Origin: Homoserinibacter sp. YIM 151385
Lineage (GTDB): Bacteria; Actinomycetota; Actinomycetes; Actinomycetales; Microbacteriaceae
NCBI RefSeq assembly: GCF_027912415.1
Contig: NZ_CP115175.1
Span: 2,232,001 to 2,296,000 of the forward strand
Direction: 5' to 3'
DNA length: 64,000 bases
Part shown: piece after piece, positions 63,781 through 64,000 of the stretch
How positions within the stretch are numbered: the first letter of the stretch is position 1
Layout: each line of letters begins with the position of its first letter
Notes under the pieces: model-generated
The model's input: only the letters and a program-made list of their open reading frames with translations
Database searches by the model: none
Told to the model about the DNA's origin: nothing
Position numbers and translations under genes: made by a program

Positions 63781-64000
63781 GCGGTCTCCTGTCCGCTCGC
63801 GTCGTGCAGGCGGACCCCGCCCGAGACGTCGCCGATCGCATCGACGACGGTGTTGCTGATCCGGTCGGCGTAGCCGAGGGAGCGCGCGAGCCCGAAGGCG
63901 GCGACGGGGCCGGGGGCGTTGAGGCTCGCGACGCCGAGCTCGGCGACGAGGTCGAGGTACAGCGCGACGTCCTTGAGCATGAGGGTGTTCGTCAGCCCGC
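63777..64000 (-). CDS. 3-Hydroxyisobutyrate dehydrogenase-type protein (3' end only)
   Basis: Only the last 74 residues or so are in the window; the gene continues to the right. LMLKDVALYLDLVAELG is the helix with the conserved KD of beta-hydroxyacid dehydrogenases, followed by AFGLARSLGYADRISNTVVDAIGDVSGGVRL. It resembles the end of the protein at 62101-62985. It heads the visible part of the cluster, and its stop overlaps the cupin start. Confidence 0.8.
   Translation of the reverse strand, partial: GLTNTLMLKDVALYLDLVAELGVASLNAPGPVAAFGLARSLGYADRISNTVVDAIGDVSGGVRLHDASGQETA

Overview
The window comes from a very GC-rich actinobacterium. Gene content and codon style (near-saturated G/C third positions, frequent GTG starts, ATGA/GTGA gene overlaps, an ABC sugar importer without its own ATPase, an ECF transporter, Hen1/Pnkp RNA repair) fit a member of the Micrococcales, probably Microbacteriaceae. 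This placement is inference; no rRNA or other marker gene is present.

Left edge and defence-like island (1-6362). A truncated MocR/aminotransferase gene is followed by an IS5-type transposase relic. Then comes a compact leftward five-gene operon: a tandem ubiquitin-like protein, an E2-like protein, a JAMM-E1 fusion, a DUF6527-like protein and a ClpP-fold SDH-type serine protease. It is a complete prokaryotic ubiquitin-like conjugation system. The E2 contains no cysteine, and the E1 has none in the loop where a thioester cysteine would sit. A divergent ribbon-helix-helix regulator faces it across GGTGG/CCACC half-sites, and an Abi/HEPN-type protein follows. The island ends at a decayed second copy of the 3' end of the aminotransferase gene, which suggests it was inserted there.

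6331-13225: AraC regulator with a divergent DUF2000 gene, a large RND exporter, and two tandem lipoprotein esterases. 13238-16240: a DEAD-box helicase with an arginine/aspartate-rich repeat tail, a GNAT acetyltransferase, and two copies of an intergenic palindrome-pair repeat; a third copy lies at 25.5 kb. 16256-20334: an ECF transporter operon (S, fused double ATPase, T) ending in a siderophore-interacting flavoprotein and preceded by a DtxR/IdeR-like box, so probably iron-controlled. 20366-34890: DMT transporter, a large secreted nuclease/5'-nucleotidase fusion, RecQ, PlsC-like acyltransferase, zinc metallopeptidase, FAD oxidoreductase, lipase-maturation-factor-like protein, SRAP, glutaredoxin-like protein, a Ser-Ile-Gly repeat protein and a MarR regulator.

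35047-40281: 2-methylcitrate cycle operon (GntR regulator, prpD, prpB, prpC, then an esterase) for propionate breakdown. 40295-51134: a glycan-utilisation locus with a LacI regulator, three CAATCGATTG operators, a sugar ABC importer (binding protein plus two permeases), two beta-propeller glycosidase-like proteins, a secreted TIM-barrel glycosidase and a secreted SGNH esterase. Two secreted enzymes share the same duplicated accessory module.

51192-55135: an overlapping Hen1-Pnkp pair that repairs cleaved RNA. 55249-58579: small unknown proteins, nitronate monooxygenase and a UDG-family protein. 58582-64000: zinc alcohol dehydrogenase, then a tightly packed catabolic cluster of aldehyde dehydrogenase, two carboxymuconolactone-decarboxylase-type proteins, a cupin and two 3-hydroxyisobutyrate-dehydrogenase-type proteins, the last cut by the window end. 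No rRNA, tRNA or CRISPR array was seen.
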